Positions 18,094 to 28,413 of a stretch of DNA of 52,132 nucleotides are shown in pieces. Position 1 is the first letter of the stretch; every line of letters starts with the position of its first letter. Made by a program: the position numbers and the translations under genes. The stretch spans positions 1-52,132 of the forward strand of contig DASYXI010000010.1 of the NCBI GenBank assembly GCA_035934995.1. The letters run 5' to 3'. This DNA comes from REEB95 sp035934995. GTDB lineage: Bacteria > Pseudomonadota > Alphaproteobacteria > ATCC43930 > CGMCC-115725. The notes beneath the pieces are model-generated. The model had not been told where the DNA came from and did no database searches. It worked only from the letters and a program-made list of their open reading frames with translations.

Positions 18094-18114
18094 CGCGCGC
18101 CGCAAGGGCGCGCG
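18094..18114 (-). repeat. Short hairpin just after hupB
   Basis: A perfect 8-bp inverted repeat, CGCGCGCC against GGCGCGCG, with a 5-base loop, beginning 5 bases after the hupB stop on the minus strand. It is followed by TGGAATTGTC, not a U-run. Together with the next hairpin it may protect or define the hupB mRNA 3' end. Confidence 0.5.
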
Positions 18115-18119
18115 ATCAA

Positions 18120-18392
18120 TCAGGCGATGGCGTCTTTGAGACCTTTGCCGGCGCGGAAACGCGGCACCTTGCGGGCCGCAATCTTGATGGTCTCGCCGGT
18201 ACGCGGATTGCGGCCTTCGGTCGCCGCCCGGTTCGACACCACGAAGGTGCCGAAGCCGGTGAGGCGGACCTCGCCACCCTTCTTCAGCTCCTTGGTGATT
18301 GAATCGAAGACCGCGTCGATCACGGTCTCCGCCTCGGACTTCTTGATGGTGGCGGTGGTTGCGACGGCGTCTACGAGTTCATTCTTGTTCAC
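18120..18392 (-). CDS. hupB: DNA-binding protein HU
   Basis: 90 residues, exactly the HU size, starting (M)NKNELVDAVA. The beta-arm region VRLTGFGTFVVSNRAATEGRNPRTGE carries the conserved RNPRTGE. I chose the GTG at 18392 because GGAGGG lies 7 bases upstream; the ATG at 18407 begins inside that ribosome-binding sequence and would add five residues. The gene sits after lon and before tRNA-Val, as in many alphaproteobacteria. HU compacts and bends DNA in the nucleoid. The symbol hupB is positional; alphaproteobacteria usually have one HU. Confidence 0.95.
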   Translation of the reverse strand: MNKNELVDAVATTATIKKSEAETVIDAVFDSITKELKKGGEVRLTGFGTFVVSNRAATEGRNPRTGETIKIAARKVPRFRAGKGLKDAIA

Positions 18393-18440
18393 GAGCGAGC
18401 CCTCCATGCGGCAAGCAGCGAGCGTCGAGATGACTTCGCG

Positions 18441-18455
18441 CTTTGCGGCGCAAAG
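18441..18455. promoter_or_regulatory. Dyad in hupB leader
   Basis: Perfect inverted repeat CTTTGC-GGC-GCAAAG located 49 bases upstream of the hupB GTG, at or just after the expected transcription start. It could be an operator or a 5'-UTR hairpin. Confidence 0.35.
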
Positions 18456-18483
18456 TCTAAATCGCCCTTTTCCGAAAGGTCAA
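18455..18483 (-). promoter_or_regulatory. Candidate hupB promoter
   Basis: Minus-strand TTGACC (18483-18478), a 17-base spacer, then TTAGAC (18460-18455). The -35 is good and the -10 poor. The spacer holds a small dyad, CCTTT-TCCG-AAAGG. Confidence 0.3.
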
Positions 18484-18493
18484 TCGGCGGAAG

Positions 18494-18528
18494 GCCGCGA
18501 ATCCGGCATTTTCTGCCCGATTCGCGGC
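18494..18528. repeat. Long inverted repeat between lon and hupB
   Basis: GCCGCGAAT pairs perfectly with ATTCGCGGC, and the stem continues inward to about 16 bp with one mismatch and a 5-base loop (TTTTC). The T-run (ATTTTT) lies on the plus-strand side, so as an intrinsic terminator it would act on plus-strand transcription, although both flanking genes are on the minus strand. For lon it would be a stem without a U-run. Confidence 0.55.
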
Positions 18529-18572
18529 ATTTTTCGCATCGACTCGTCGATCGCCGGCGACGCGCGGCCCGC

Positions 18573-20978
<2,406 letters not shown>

Positions 20979-21161
20979 GCTGCTCCTTTCGAGGAAGCCC
21001 GTAAGACAGAACGCCCCAGGGCGCGCCGGGATCAACGGGAACTATCGCACAACATAAGGTGGCCCGCCGGACGGCCCAGATCAAGGGGTCGTGGCCAGAT
21101 TTGCGCCACGGCGCGCATTCGAATCGGATTTGTGACAAAGCCGGCCGGCGGCCGACGCCGA

Positions 21162-22427
21162 TCAGGCGCTGGTCGGGACGTCGCCCCGGCGCTCCGAGTA
21201 GATGTGGAGCGGCTGCGCGCGGCCTTCGACGACCTCGCGGTTGATGACGATGCCGGTGACGCCCTCGAGGCCCGGCAGTTCGAACATGGGCTCCAGAAGT
21301 ATGGCCTCCATGATCGAGCGCAAGCCGCGCGCGCCAGTCTTGCGCGCGATCGCCTTGTGGGCGATTGCCTTCATGGCCTCGTCGTTGAACTCGAGGCGGA
21401 CGTCTTCCATCTCGAACAGCCGCTGGTACTGCTTGACCAGCGCGTTCTTCGGCTTGGTGAGGATGTCGACCAGCGCGCTCTCGTCGAGGTCGTCGAGCGT
21501 GGCGACCACCGGCAACCGGCCGACGAACTCGGGGATTAGGCCGAACTTGAGCAAATCCTCGGGCTCGAGTTCCTTGAGGATCTCGCCGGTCTTGCGCTCC
21601 TCGGGCGCGCGCACTTCGGCACCGAAGCCGATCGAGGTGCCCTGGCGGCGCTGGGCGATGAGCTTTTCCAGCCCGGCGAACGCGCCGCCGCAGATGAACA
21701 GGATGTTGGTGGTGTCGACCTGCAGGAATTCCTGCTGCGGGTGCTTGCGGCCGCCCTGCGGCGGCACCGAGGCGACGGTGCCCTCCATGATCTTGAGGAG
21801 CGCCTGCTGCACGCCTTCGCCCGACACGTCGCGGGTGATCGACGGGTTGTCCGACTTGCGCGAAATCTTGTCGACCTCGTCGATATAAACGATGCCGCGC
21901 TGCGCCCGCTCGACGTTGTAGTCGGCGGACTGAAGCAGCTTCAGGATGATGTTCTCGACGTCCTCGCCGACATAGCCGGCTTCGGTCAACGTCGTCGCGT
22001 CGGCCATGGTGAACGGCACGTCGATGATGCGCGCCAGCGTCTGCGCCAGCAGCGTCTTACCCGAGCCGGTCGGTCCGACCAGCAAGATGTTCGATTTCGC
22101 CAGCTCGACGTCGTTGCTCTTGGCGCCGTGCGCCAAGCGCTTGTAGTGGTTGTGGACGGCCACCGACAGCACGCGCTTGGCGTGGTCCTGGCCGATCACG
22201 TAATCGTCGAGCACCTTGCAGATGTCGCGCGGCGTCGGAACGCCATCCCGCGACTTGACGAGCGTCGTCTTGTGCTCTTCACGGATAATGTCCATGCAGA
22301 GCTCGACGCATTCATCGCAGATGAACACGGTCGGCCCGGCAATGAGTTTGCGGACCTCGTGCTGGCTCTTGCCGCAGAAGGAGCAGTAGAGCGTGTTCTT
22401 CGAGTCGCCGCCGCTCGGCTTGGTCAT
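21162..22427 (-). CDS. clpX: ATP-dependent Clp protease ATP-binding subunit ClpX
   Basis: 421 residues, the usual size. The N-terminal zinc-binding domain uses cysteines 15, 18, 37 and 40 (CSFC and CDEC). The AAA+ core has Walker A GPTGSGKTLLAQTLA, Walker B IVYIDEVDKI, and the ClpP-contact IGF loop in GTSIGFGAEV. It unfolds substrates for ClpP. It is 207 bases downstream of clpP, with palindromic, AT-rich sequence between, which suggests a separate or regulated promoter. Confidence 0.98.
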   Translation of the reverse strand: MTKPSGGDSKNTLYCSFCGKSQHEVRKLIAGPTVFICDECVELCMDIIREEHKTTLVKSRDGVPTPRDICKVLDDYVIGQDHAKRVLSVAVHNHYKRLAHGAKSNDVELAKSNILLVGPTGSGKTLLAQTLARIIDVPFTMADATTLTEAGYVGEDVENIILKLLQSADYNVERAQRGIVYIDEVDKISRKSDNPSITRDVSGEGVQQALLKIMEGTVASVPPQGGRKHPQQEFLQVDTTNILFICGGAFAGLEKLIAQRRQGTSIGFGAEVRAPEERKTGEILKELEPEDLLKFGLIPEFVGRLPVVATLDDLDESALVDILTKPKNALVKQYQRLFEMEDVRLEFNDEAMKAIAHKAIARKTGARGLRSIMEAILLEPMFELPGLEGVTGIVINREVVEGRAQPLHIYSERRGDVPTSA

Positions 22428-22582
22428 GGTCTCTCCGTCAACACCATCCGATGCATACGGTTCCCCGCATGCCTCGCGCCGCTGCCATCCGCCGAGCCGG
22501 CCTCCGGTTTTTGCTCCGGTTCACGACGACAGGGCCTTTTCCGCCCCATTCCATTCAACATTATGCACGGCCCTAGGTTCAA

Positions 22583-22592
22583 TAACTAGTTA
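22583..22592. repeat. Palindrome in clpP-clpX spacer
   Basis: Perfect 10-bp palindrome TAACTAGTTA in an unusually AT-rich stretch for this genome, upstream of clpX. A candidate -10 (CATAAT, 22565-22560, minus strand) follows it on the clpX side. Confidence 0.35.
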
Positions 22593-22613
22593 ATAAGCCG
22601 TGCGAATCCAGGG

Positions 22614-22627
22614 GTTAACGCGTTAAC
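22614..22627. repeat. 14-bp palindrome after clpP
   Basis: Perfect palindrome GTTAACGCGTTAAC, ending 7 bases before the last base of the clpP stop codon. It could be a protein-binding site for clpX control. It resembles two CtrA-type TTAAC half-sites, but in inverted, too-close arrangement. Confidence 0.4.
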
Positions 22628-22634
22628 GCGGGGG

Positions 22635-23270
22635 TCAGGTGCGTTTTTCGTCGGCTGTGACCGGCCGGTTGGTCATGACCTCGTCGATCAGGCCGAAGGC
22701 CTTGGCTTCGTCCGGCGACATGAAACGATCGCGCTCGAGCGCAGTTGCCACCGCATCGAGCGGCTGGCCGGTATGCCTCACGTAGATTTCATTGAGCCGG
22801 GCGCGCGTCCGCAAGATTTCGCGGGCGTGGATCTCGATGTCGCTCGCCTGGCCCTGAAAGCCGCCCGACGGCTGATGGATCATGATGCTGGCATTGGGCA
22901 GCGCGACGCGCTTGCCCTTGGCGCCAGCGGTCAGCAACAGCGAACCCATCGACGCCGCCATGCCGATGCAGACCGTGGCGATGTCCGGCCGGATGTATTG
23001 CATGGTGTCGTAGATCGCCAGGCCCGACGTGACGACGCCGCCGGGCGAGTTGATATAGAGCGAGATGTCCTTAGTCGGATTCTCGGATTCGAGGAACAAA
23101 AGCTGCGCGCAGACCAGGCTCGAAACCATGTCGTTGACCGGTCCGACCAGGAAGATGATCCGCTCCTTCAACAGGCGCGAATAGATGTCGTAGGCGCGCT
23201 CGCCGCGGTTGGTCTGCTCGACCACCATCGGCACCAGCGTCTGCATGTACTGTTCGAACGGATCCGTCAT
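22635..23270 (-). CDS. clpP: ATP-dependent Clp protease proteolytic subunit
   Basis: 211 residues. The catalytic serine is S107 in CIGMAASMGS and the histidine H132 in IMIHQPSGG; the distal aspartate is in the DRFMSPDEAKAFGLID region. The N-terminal propeptide-like stretch MTDPFEQYMQTLVPMVVEQT is typical. It assembles into the tetradecameric chamber used by ClpX (and ClpA). It starts 37 bases after tig, so tig-clpP are probably cotranscribed. Confidence 0.98.
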   Translation of the reverse strand: MTDPFEQYMQTLVPMVVEQTNRGERAYDIYSRLLKERIIFLVGPVNDMVSSLVCAQLLFLESENPTKDISLYINSPGGVVTSGLAIYDTMQYIRPDIATVCIGMAASMGSLLLTAGAKGKRVALPNASIMIHQPSGGFQGQASDIEIHAREILRTRARLNEIYVRHTGQPLDAVATALERDRFMSPDEAKAFGLIDEVMTNRPVTADEKRT

Positions 23271-23307
23271 CGCTACTTGTCCTCGCTTCCTGGGTCGATC
23301 GTCGCGT

Positions 23308-24639
23308 TCAGTCTTCCTTGGTCGCGGCGGCGGTCAGTTCCGCCGGCGACACGCTGCGCTCGGTCACGTTCACCTTGCCGAGGATGAAGTCGACGACCTT
23401 GTCCTCGTAGATCGGCGCCCGCAGGCTATCGAGCGCCTGCGGATTGTTGCGGTAAAAGTCTAGCACTTCCCGTTCCTGGCCGGGAAAGCCGCGCGCGCGG
23501 TCGATGACGGCACGGTTGAGCTCTTCGGCCGCGACGGTGACCGAATTGGTGCGGCCAATCTCGTTGAGCAGCAGTCCGAGGCGCACGCGCCGCTCCGACA
23601 ACGCCTGGAACTCGGCCTTGAGCGCGGCATCGTCCTTGCCGAGTTCGGGATCGGGCGCGCCGCTGTCCTTGGCGCGTTTGCGTTCGGTTTCGATCTCGCG
23701 CCAGAGGCTTTGGAATTCGAGATCGAGCATGCCGGCCGGCACGGCGAAAGAGTGGCGCGCGGCCAATTGATCAAGCAATTCGCGCTTCAGCTTCTGCCGC
23801 GCGATGCCGCTGTATTCGCGCTCGATGCGCTCGCGCACCGCTTGGCGCAGCTCGGTGAGATTTTCCATGCCGACGGCAGTGGCCAGGGATTCGTCGATCG
23901 GCTGGGTCTCGGCCTGTCGCACTTCCTTGACCGTAACCGCGAACGCGGCGGCTTTGCCGGCGAGGTCGGCGTTGCCATAATCCGTCGGAAAGGCCACGGC
24001 GACGGTGCGTGTTTCGCCTACCTTGGCGCCGACCAGCTGATCCTCGAAGCCCGGAATGAACCCGCCCGACCCGAGCTCGAGCAGGTAATTTTCGGCGCTG
24101 CCGCCCGGAAAAGCGACGCCGTCGAGGGTGCCCTTGAAATCGATGCGCGCGAAGTCGCCTTTGTCGGCGGCGCGTTCGACCGGCGACGTTTTGCGCTGCT
24201 GCTTGGCGATGCGCTCCAGCGCCTGGTCGATTTCGTTGTCGGGGATTTCGGCTTTCCATCGTTCGAGCGCGATGCTGTCGAGCGAGACCGCACCAATCTC
24301 CGGCAGGACTTCGACCGCGAGCTTGTATTCGAGGTCCTTGCCTTCGTTGAACGAGACGATCTCGATCTTCGGCTGCAACGCCGGCCGCAGCTTGTGTTCC
24401 TTGATCGTCTCGGACGAGCTGTCGTTGACCGCACGCTCGACCACTTCGCCCATGACCGACGGGCCGTAGCGCTTTTTCAATAAGGCGAGCGGCGCCTTGC
24501 CTTGGCGGAAGCCGGGTAACCGCACGGAACGGCCGATCTCGGCGAGGCGGTCTTGAATCTTCTGCTCGATCTCGGCAGCAGCGACGACAACAGTGAATTC
24601 GTGCTTCAGGCCTTCGGCGCTGGTCTCTCTCACTTGCAT
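23308..24639 (-). CDS. tig: Trigger factor (ribosome-associated chaperone)
   Basis: 443 residues in three domains: an N-terminal ribosome-binding domain with GFRQGKAPLALLKKRYG near residue 43 (the exposed ribosome-contact loop), a central FKBP-type prolyl isomerase domain (about 150-245, with GGSAENYLLELGSGGFIPGF), and a C-terminal helical chaperone domain. It binds nascent chains at the exit tunnel. It begins 52 bases after tRNA-Leu, on the same strand. Confidence 0.97.
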   Translation of the reverse strand: MQVRETSAEGLKHEFTVVVAAAEIEQKIQDRLAEIGRSVRLPGFRQGKAPLALLKKRYGPSVMGEVVERAVNDSSSETIKEHKLRPALQPKIEIVSFNEGKDLEYKLAVEVLPEIGAVSLDSIALERWKAEIPDNEIDQALERIAKQQRKTSPVERAADKGDFARIDFKGTLDGVAFPGGSAENYLLELGSGGFIPGFEDQLVGAKVGETRTVAVAFPTDYGNADLAGKAAAFAVTVKEVRQAETQPIDESLATAVGMENLTELRQAVRERIEREYSGIARQKLKRELLDQLAARHSFAVPAGMLDLEFQSLWREIETERKRAKDSGAPDPELGKDDAALKAEFQALSERRVRLGLLLNEIGRTNSVTVAAEELNRAVIDRARGFPGQEREVLDFYRNNPQALDSLRAPIYEDKVVDFILGKVNVTERSVSPAELTAAATKED

Positions 24640-24691
24640 GGGATCACGACTTCTTCTTGCTTGAGGTTATCCGGTTTCGGGTTGAATCCGG

Positions 24692-24776
24692 TGGTGCGGG
24701 CGGAGGGATTCGAACCCCCACGACTTGCGTCGCTCGGACCTAAACCGAGTGCGTCTGCCAATTCCGCCACGCCCGC
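24692..24776 (-). tRNA. tRNA-Leu (TAG)
   Basis: 85-nt class II tRNA on the minus strand. Acceptor GCGGGCG pairs with CGCCCGC, the D-arm starts TGGCGGAATTGG, the anticodon loop TTTAGGT gives TAG, a long variable arm follows (GAGCGACGCAAGTCGT), then T-arm GGGGGTTCGAATCCCTC. Discriminator A and encoded CCA are present. It precedes tig, as in many alphaproteobacteria. Confidence 0.97.
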
Positions 24777-24961
24777 AACTGGACGTGCCCGCCGCACGGC
24801 GAAGCCGGGTTCATAGCACAGGGTCTAACGGTGGAAAAGCCGCTGGCCGGGCGTTCAGGCCATGCGCTCGTTATAGGCCGCGACGAACGAATTCAAGGCC
24901 AGCACGCGGCGGCTAATTTCGCGACTTTTTCAGTCACTTATCCGCAGCATTACTGACCAAT

Positions 24962-26371
24962 TCAGTCTTTGACCAACCGGGTCACTGCGCTCGCCGCCGT
25001 GATCTGGCCTTCACCGGTATAGGCCTCGTGGTTCCGCTCGATATCGCCGAGGCGGTACAGATAGTTGATCATCATGCCGAAGGACTGTTGCAGGCCTTTT
25101 TTCGAGGTGTCGGCCTGCCAATTGATCCGCTCGATCCGGGCGCCGTTGCTGAGATGGAAATGCGCCACCGGGTCGATGGCCCGGCCGGCCGGCGTCGTCT
25201 CGCTCAACAGATAGCGCGCGCACAGCCGCATGAGCGGCGCCTTGAGGACCTCGACGACCGCCGCATCGGCATTCCAGTCGGGCCGGGCGATCAACGCCAC
25301 GAAACCGCCGTGGTCGCCGCCGGGCAGCGCCGTAATCGCCGCGCGCTCCTCTTCGATCAGCAGATCGTTGCCCTCGTCCTGCACCCGCTTTTCGAGCCAG
25401 GCGGCGAAGCCCGGGATCGGCGACAGCGTGGTGTAGGTCTTGAGGTGCGGCAGCTCGGCCGCGAGCATGTCGGCGACACGCTTGATCAGGAAATCGCCAA
25501 AGCTGATGCCCCACAGGCCGCGCTGGCAGTTCGAGATCGAATAGAAATTCGCCGTGTCGGCTTCGGTCGGGTCGTCGATGGGGGCGCTCTCGTCCAGCAG
25601 CGCCTGCACGTTGTCGGACATGCCCTTGGTCAAGGCGACTTCGACGAAAATGATCGGCTCTTGCGGCATCCGCGGATGGAAGAAGGCGAAGCAGCGGCGA
25701 TCGGCTTCGAGCCGGTTCTTGAGGTCGTTCCAGCTGCGGATCTCGTGCACCGCTTCGTAGTGCATCAACTTCTCGAGTAGCGCCGCCGGCGAGCCCCAGC
25801 CGATGCTGTGCAGCTCGAGGAACCCGATGTCGAACCAGCTGGCAAGCAGCGTCTTCAAATCCTGCTCGAGCGCCGCGAGCTCGACGTCGTCGCGGCCGAG
25901 CCGCATCAGTTCGGCGCGCATGTCGACCAGGAACTTGACGCCTTCCGGCAAGGCGTTGAACTGCGTCAGCAGCCGCACCCGCGGCGGCTCGAGCGCGTGG
26001 CGCAGCGTGCGCTCGATCTTGCCGCGCTCGAAATCGTCGGCGGCCGGCCGGAGCTGCGCGCTGATGCGCCCGACCTCGGCGTGATCGATGTCGAACTCGG
26101 TCGCCAGCAAGCGCAGGAACCGCGCGCGGCCGACGGCATTGAGCGCGAGATAGGTGCGGCCGAGCCCGGCGGCGCGGGCGCGCGCCGAAACCTCGCCGCC
26201 TTTGCCTTCGAGACAATCGCGTAGCTGGACGCGCAAGCGCTCGGCGTCTTCGGACGACAGCTCCGGCCGCGGCTGGTTCGACAACGCATCGCGCGCCGAG
26301 GCGGCGATATCGCGCCAGGCGCCGCGCAGGGAGTTGAGAGTGCGATCGAGAAGGCTGACGCGTTCACTCAT
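24962..26371 (-). CDS. Malonyl-CoA decarboxylase
   Basis: 469 residues. The protein converts malonyl-CoA to acetyl-CoA and CO2. An N-terminal helical oligomerisation domain (about 1-180) precedes the catalytic domain with the family serine in FYSISNCQRGLWGIS and histidine in HFHLSNGARIERINWQAD, matching the catalytic pair known from human MLYCD. The start MSERVSLLDR overlaps the stop of the NAD(P)HX repair gene by 8 bases, so the two are coupled. No malonate transporter or synthetase gene is adjacent, unlike mat operons. Confidence 0.93.
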   Translation of the reverse strand: MSERVSLLDRTLNSLRGAWRDIAASARDALSNQPRPELSSEDAERLRVQLRDCLEGKGGEVSARARAAGLGRTYLALNAVGRARFLRLLATEFDIDHAEVGRISAQLRPAADDFERGKIERTLRHALEPPRVRLLTQFNALPEGVKFLVDMRAELMRLGRDDVELAALEQDLKTLLASWFDIGFLELHSIGWGSPAALLEKLMHYEAVHEIRSWNDLKNRLEADRRCFAFFHPRMPQEPIIFVEVALTKGMSDNVQALLDESAPIDDPTEADTANFYSISNCQRGLWGISFGDFLIKRVADMLAAELPHLKTYTTLSPIPGFAAWLEKRVQDEGNDLLIEEERAAITALPGGDHGGFVALIARPDWNADAAVVEVLKAPLMRLCARYLLSETTPAGRAIDPVAHFHLSNGARIERINWQADTSKKGLQQSFGMMINYLYRLGDIERNHEAYTGEGQITAASAVTRLVKD

Positions 26372-27869
26372 GATCAAGCGATAACGCCGGCCGTCGGTCT
26401 TTGGCAAGCGCGCCCCGGGCCGCCAGGCGCGCCAGGGAAGCCGGCAAGCCGGCGATCAGGTCTTCCGGGATCAAGCCGACGCCGCGATCCTGCGCCACGT
26501 CGCCATGCAGCCAGCAGGCAGCGCAAGCGGCGCGGAACGGGTCGAGGCCCTGCGCCAATAGGCCGAGGATTAAACCGGCCAGCACGTCGCCGGTGCCGCC
26601 GGTGGCGAGCGACGGCGGCGCGTTGCCGTTGATCGCGGCGCTGCCGTTGGGCGCGGCGATCACCGTGTCGGTGCCTTTGAGCACGACGACCGCCTGGCAT
26701 TCGGCGGCGGCGGCGCGGGCGCGCGTCAGCTTGTCGCCGGCGATCGAAAACAAGCGCGCGAATTCGCCTTCGTGCGGCGTGATCACCGCCTGCGCCCGGC
26801 CCAAGCCCTTGAACAGCGTCTTGCGATCCTTGGCGAAAACCGTGAGCGCGTCGGCATCGAGCACCACGGCGCGCTTGGTCGCGAGCGCGGCGCGGGCGGC
26901 GCGGCGCGTCGTCGGCGTCACGCCGGCGCCGGGGCCGACCAGCATCGCGTTGATGCGTTCGTCGGCGATCAGGCGCGCGAAATCGCCGCGCGCAACCAGA
27001 ACACTTTCGAGCGCGGCGGCATAGATCGGAAACGCCGCCGCCGGCGCGGCGACGGTGGTGAGGCCGGCGCCGACCCGCTGCGCCGCGCGCGCCGCCAGCC
27101 GCGCCGCGCCGGTCATGGTGGCGCCGCCGAAGACGACGGCATGGCCGCGCTTATATTTATGCGTGCCGTCCACCGGCCACGGATAGGCATCGAGCCACAA
27201 ACCGGGGTCGTTCTCGAACGTCCGGGGCGCGACCGTCGTCAGCACGGCGGCGGGAATGCCGATATCGGCGAGCTGCACGTCGCCGCACAGCGACCGTCCC
27301 GGCAGCAACAGATGTCCCGGCTTCTTGCGGAAGAAAGTCACGGTGATCGCCGCCGGCGCGACGACGCCCAGCGCCGCGCCGGTCGCGCCATCGAGCCCGC
27401 TCGGCACGTCGACCGCGACCACCGGCAGAAGCATCGCGGCCAGCGTCTCGATCACCGTGCGCGCCATGCCGTCGAGCGGCCGCGACAGGCCGGCACCGAA
27501 GAGCGCGTCAATGACGAGGCCGGCGCCGTCGAGAAGCGCCGGCGACAACGTCTCGACCTCGCCGCGCCAACGAGTCGCATGCTCGCGCGCGTCGCCGCGC
27601 AGCGCGTCGCGCGACCCGAGCAGACCGAGCCGAACGGACCAACCCGCAGCGGCAAGTCGCCGCGCCGCGGCGAAGCCGTCGCCGCCATTGTTGCCGGGGC
27701 CGCACAGCACGCTGACCGGCCGCGGCGACCACCGCCGCATCGCCGCTTCGGCAACGGCGCGGCCGGCCGCCTCCATCAGGATGGTGCCGGTGACGCCCCC
27801 GGCGACGGCGGCACGGTCGGCCGCCGCCATTTCGGCCGGAGTCAGTAGCGCATGGTCGGTCGGATTCAT
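26364..27869 (-). CDS. nnr: Bifunctional NAD(P)HX epimerase/dehydratase
   Basis: 501 residues with both repair domains. The N-terminal epimerase (YjeF_N, about 1-210) has VLCGPGNNGGDGFAAARRLA. The C-terminal ADP/ATP-dependent dehydratase (about 220-495, ribokinase-like) has FGGATMTGAARLAARAAQRVG and ATGGTGDVLAGLILGLLAQG. Together they restore hydrated NADH and NADPH. The gene overlaps the malonyl-CoA decarboxylase start by 8 bases. In many alphaproteobacteria nnr lies near glnB-glnA; here a tRNA and an aminotransferase gene intervene. Confidence 0.95.
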   Translation of the reverse strand: MNPTDHALLTPAEMAAADRAAVAGGVTGTILMEAAGRAVAEAAMRRWSPRPVSVLCGPGNNGGDGFAAARRLAAAGWSVRLGLLGSRDALRGDAREHATRWRGEVETLSPALLDGAGLVIDALFGAGLSRPLDGMARTVIETLAAMLLPVVAVDVPSGLDGATGAALGVVAPAAITVTFFRKKPGHLLLPGRSLCGDVQLADIGIPAAVLTTVAPRTFENDPGLWLDAYPWPVDGTHKYKRGHAVVFGGATMTGAARLAARAAQRVGAGLTTVAAPAAAFPIYAAALESVLVARGDFARLIADERINAMLVGPGAGVTPTTRRAARAALATKRAVVLDADALTVFAKDRKTLFKGLGRAQAVITPHEGEFARLFSIAGDKLTRARAAAAECQAVVVLKGTDTVIAAPNGSAAINGNAPPSLATGGTGDVLAGLILGLLAQGLDPFRAACAACWLHGDVAQDRGVGLIPEDLIAGLPASLARLAARGALAKDRRPALSLDHE

Positions 27870-27879
27870 GGCTCTTGGC

Positions 27880-27908
27880 TTGACGTTCCGAAGGCCTTCG
27901 CGCTACGA
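27880..27908 (+). promoter_or_regulatory. Candidate promoter of tRNA-His
   Basis: TTGACG, a 17-base spacer, then CTACGA, with a predicted start about 6 bases before the tRNA. The spacer contains a perfect 12-bp palindrome, CGAAGGCCTTCG (27889-27900). Confidence 0.5.
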
Positions 27909-27920
27909 CCGCAATAGGCG

Positions 27921-27997
27921 GCGGGTGTAGCTCAGTTGGTTAGAGCGCCAGATTGTGATTCTGGATGTCGCCGGTTCGAATCCGGTCACTCGCCCCA
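27921..27997 (+). tRNA. tRNA-His (GTG)
   Basis: Cloverleaf with acceptor GCGGGTG against CACTCGC, D-arm GCTCAGTTGGTTAGAGC, anticodon loop TTGTGAT giving GTG, and T-arm CCGGTTCGAATCCGG. A G at 27920 provides the encoded G-1 that pairs with discriminator C73, the hallmark of tRNA-His. CCA is encoded. Confidence 0.97.
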
Positions 27998-28077
27998 TTC
28001 CCTCAAATGCTTACGTGCCGTTGGCGGCCTTGTCCACGGTCAACGGTCGGGAGCGCGCGCCGGGCGCCAGCCGCCGC

Positions 28078-28368
28078 CTAAGAAATGAGGTGCTGCGCCG
28101 GGTATTTGGCGGCGAGATCGGCCAGCTCGTCGAACGAGGTGGCGATCTTGAGGAACTCCAGCTTCAGCGAGATATTATTCGTCGTCTCCGCATGAGCGCG
28201 GAGCTCCGCGGCTCGCCGCCGGTAGTATGCGACGTGTGGTGCCTCTTCCATTTCGAGCCGCGTGTTTTCCGGGGTAGGCTCGATAAACTGTAATTCATCG
28301 TACAAACCGGCTTGGTCGGATTCGAGGGATTGTTTTGTGACCAAAGCGTTGGCGTGGCGCTGACGCAT
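28078..28368 (-). CDS. Small hypothetical protein, YYRRRAAELR motif
   Basis: 96 residues from the ATG at 28368; an internal ATG at 28251 (MEEAPHVAYYRRR) would give a shorter product. The C-terminal half, YYRRRAAELRAHAETT then LKIATSFDELADLA, looks like the small helical proteins common in Bradyrhizobium-like genomes that carry a Y-R-R-R-A-x-E-x-R motif; their function is unknown. It is transcribed divergently from the aminotransferase (45 bases between starts) and converges with tRNA-His. The open frame continuing upstream is antisense to the aminotransferase and not real. Confidence 0.6.
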   Translation of the reverse strand: MRQRHANALVTKQSLESDQAGLYDELQFIEPTPENTRLEMEEAPHVAYYRRRAAELRAHAETTNNISLKLEFLKIATSFDELADLAAKYPAQHLIS

Positions 28369-28413
28369 GGCGGTGCATATGCACGCGGCATCCCGCGGCG
28401 TTAGGATGATGGG

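Noticed and set aside
21040..21120. Possible heat-shock (RpoH) promoter for lon
   Set aside because: A CTTG and a CTTAT-like element are present, but about 23 bases separate them, too far for the alphaproteobacterial RpoH pattern.
22614..22627. CtrA binding site reading of the palindrome
   Set aside because: The TTAA elements are four bases apart, not seven, so it does not match the TTAA-N7-TTAA CtrA site; kept only as a palindrome.
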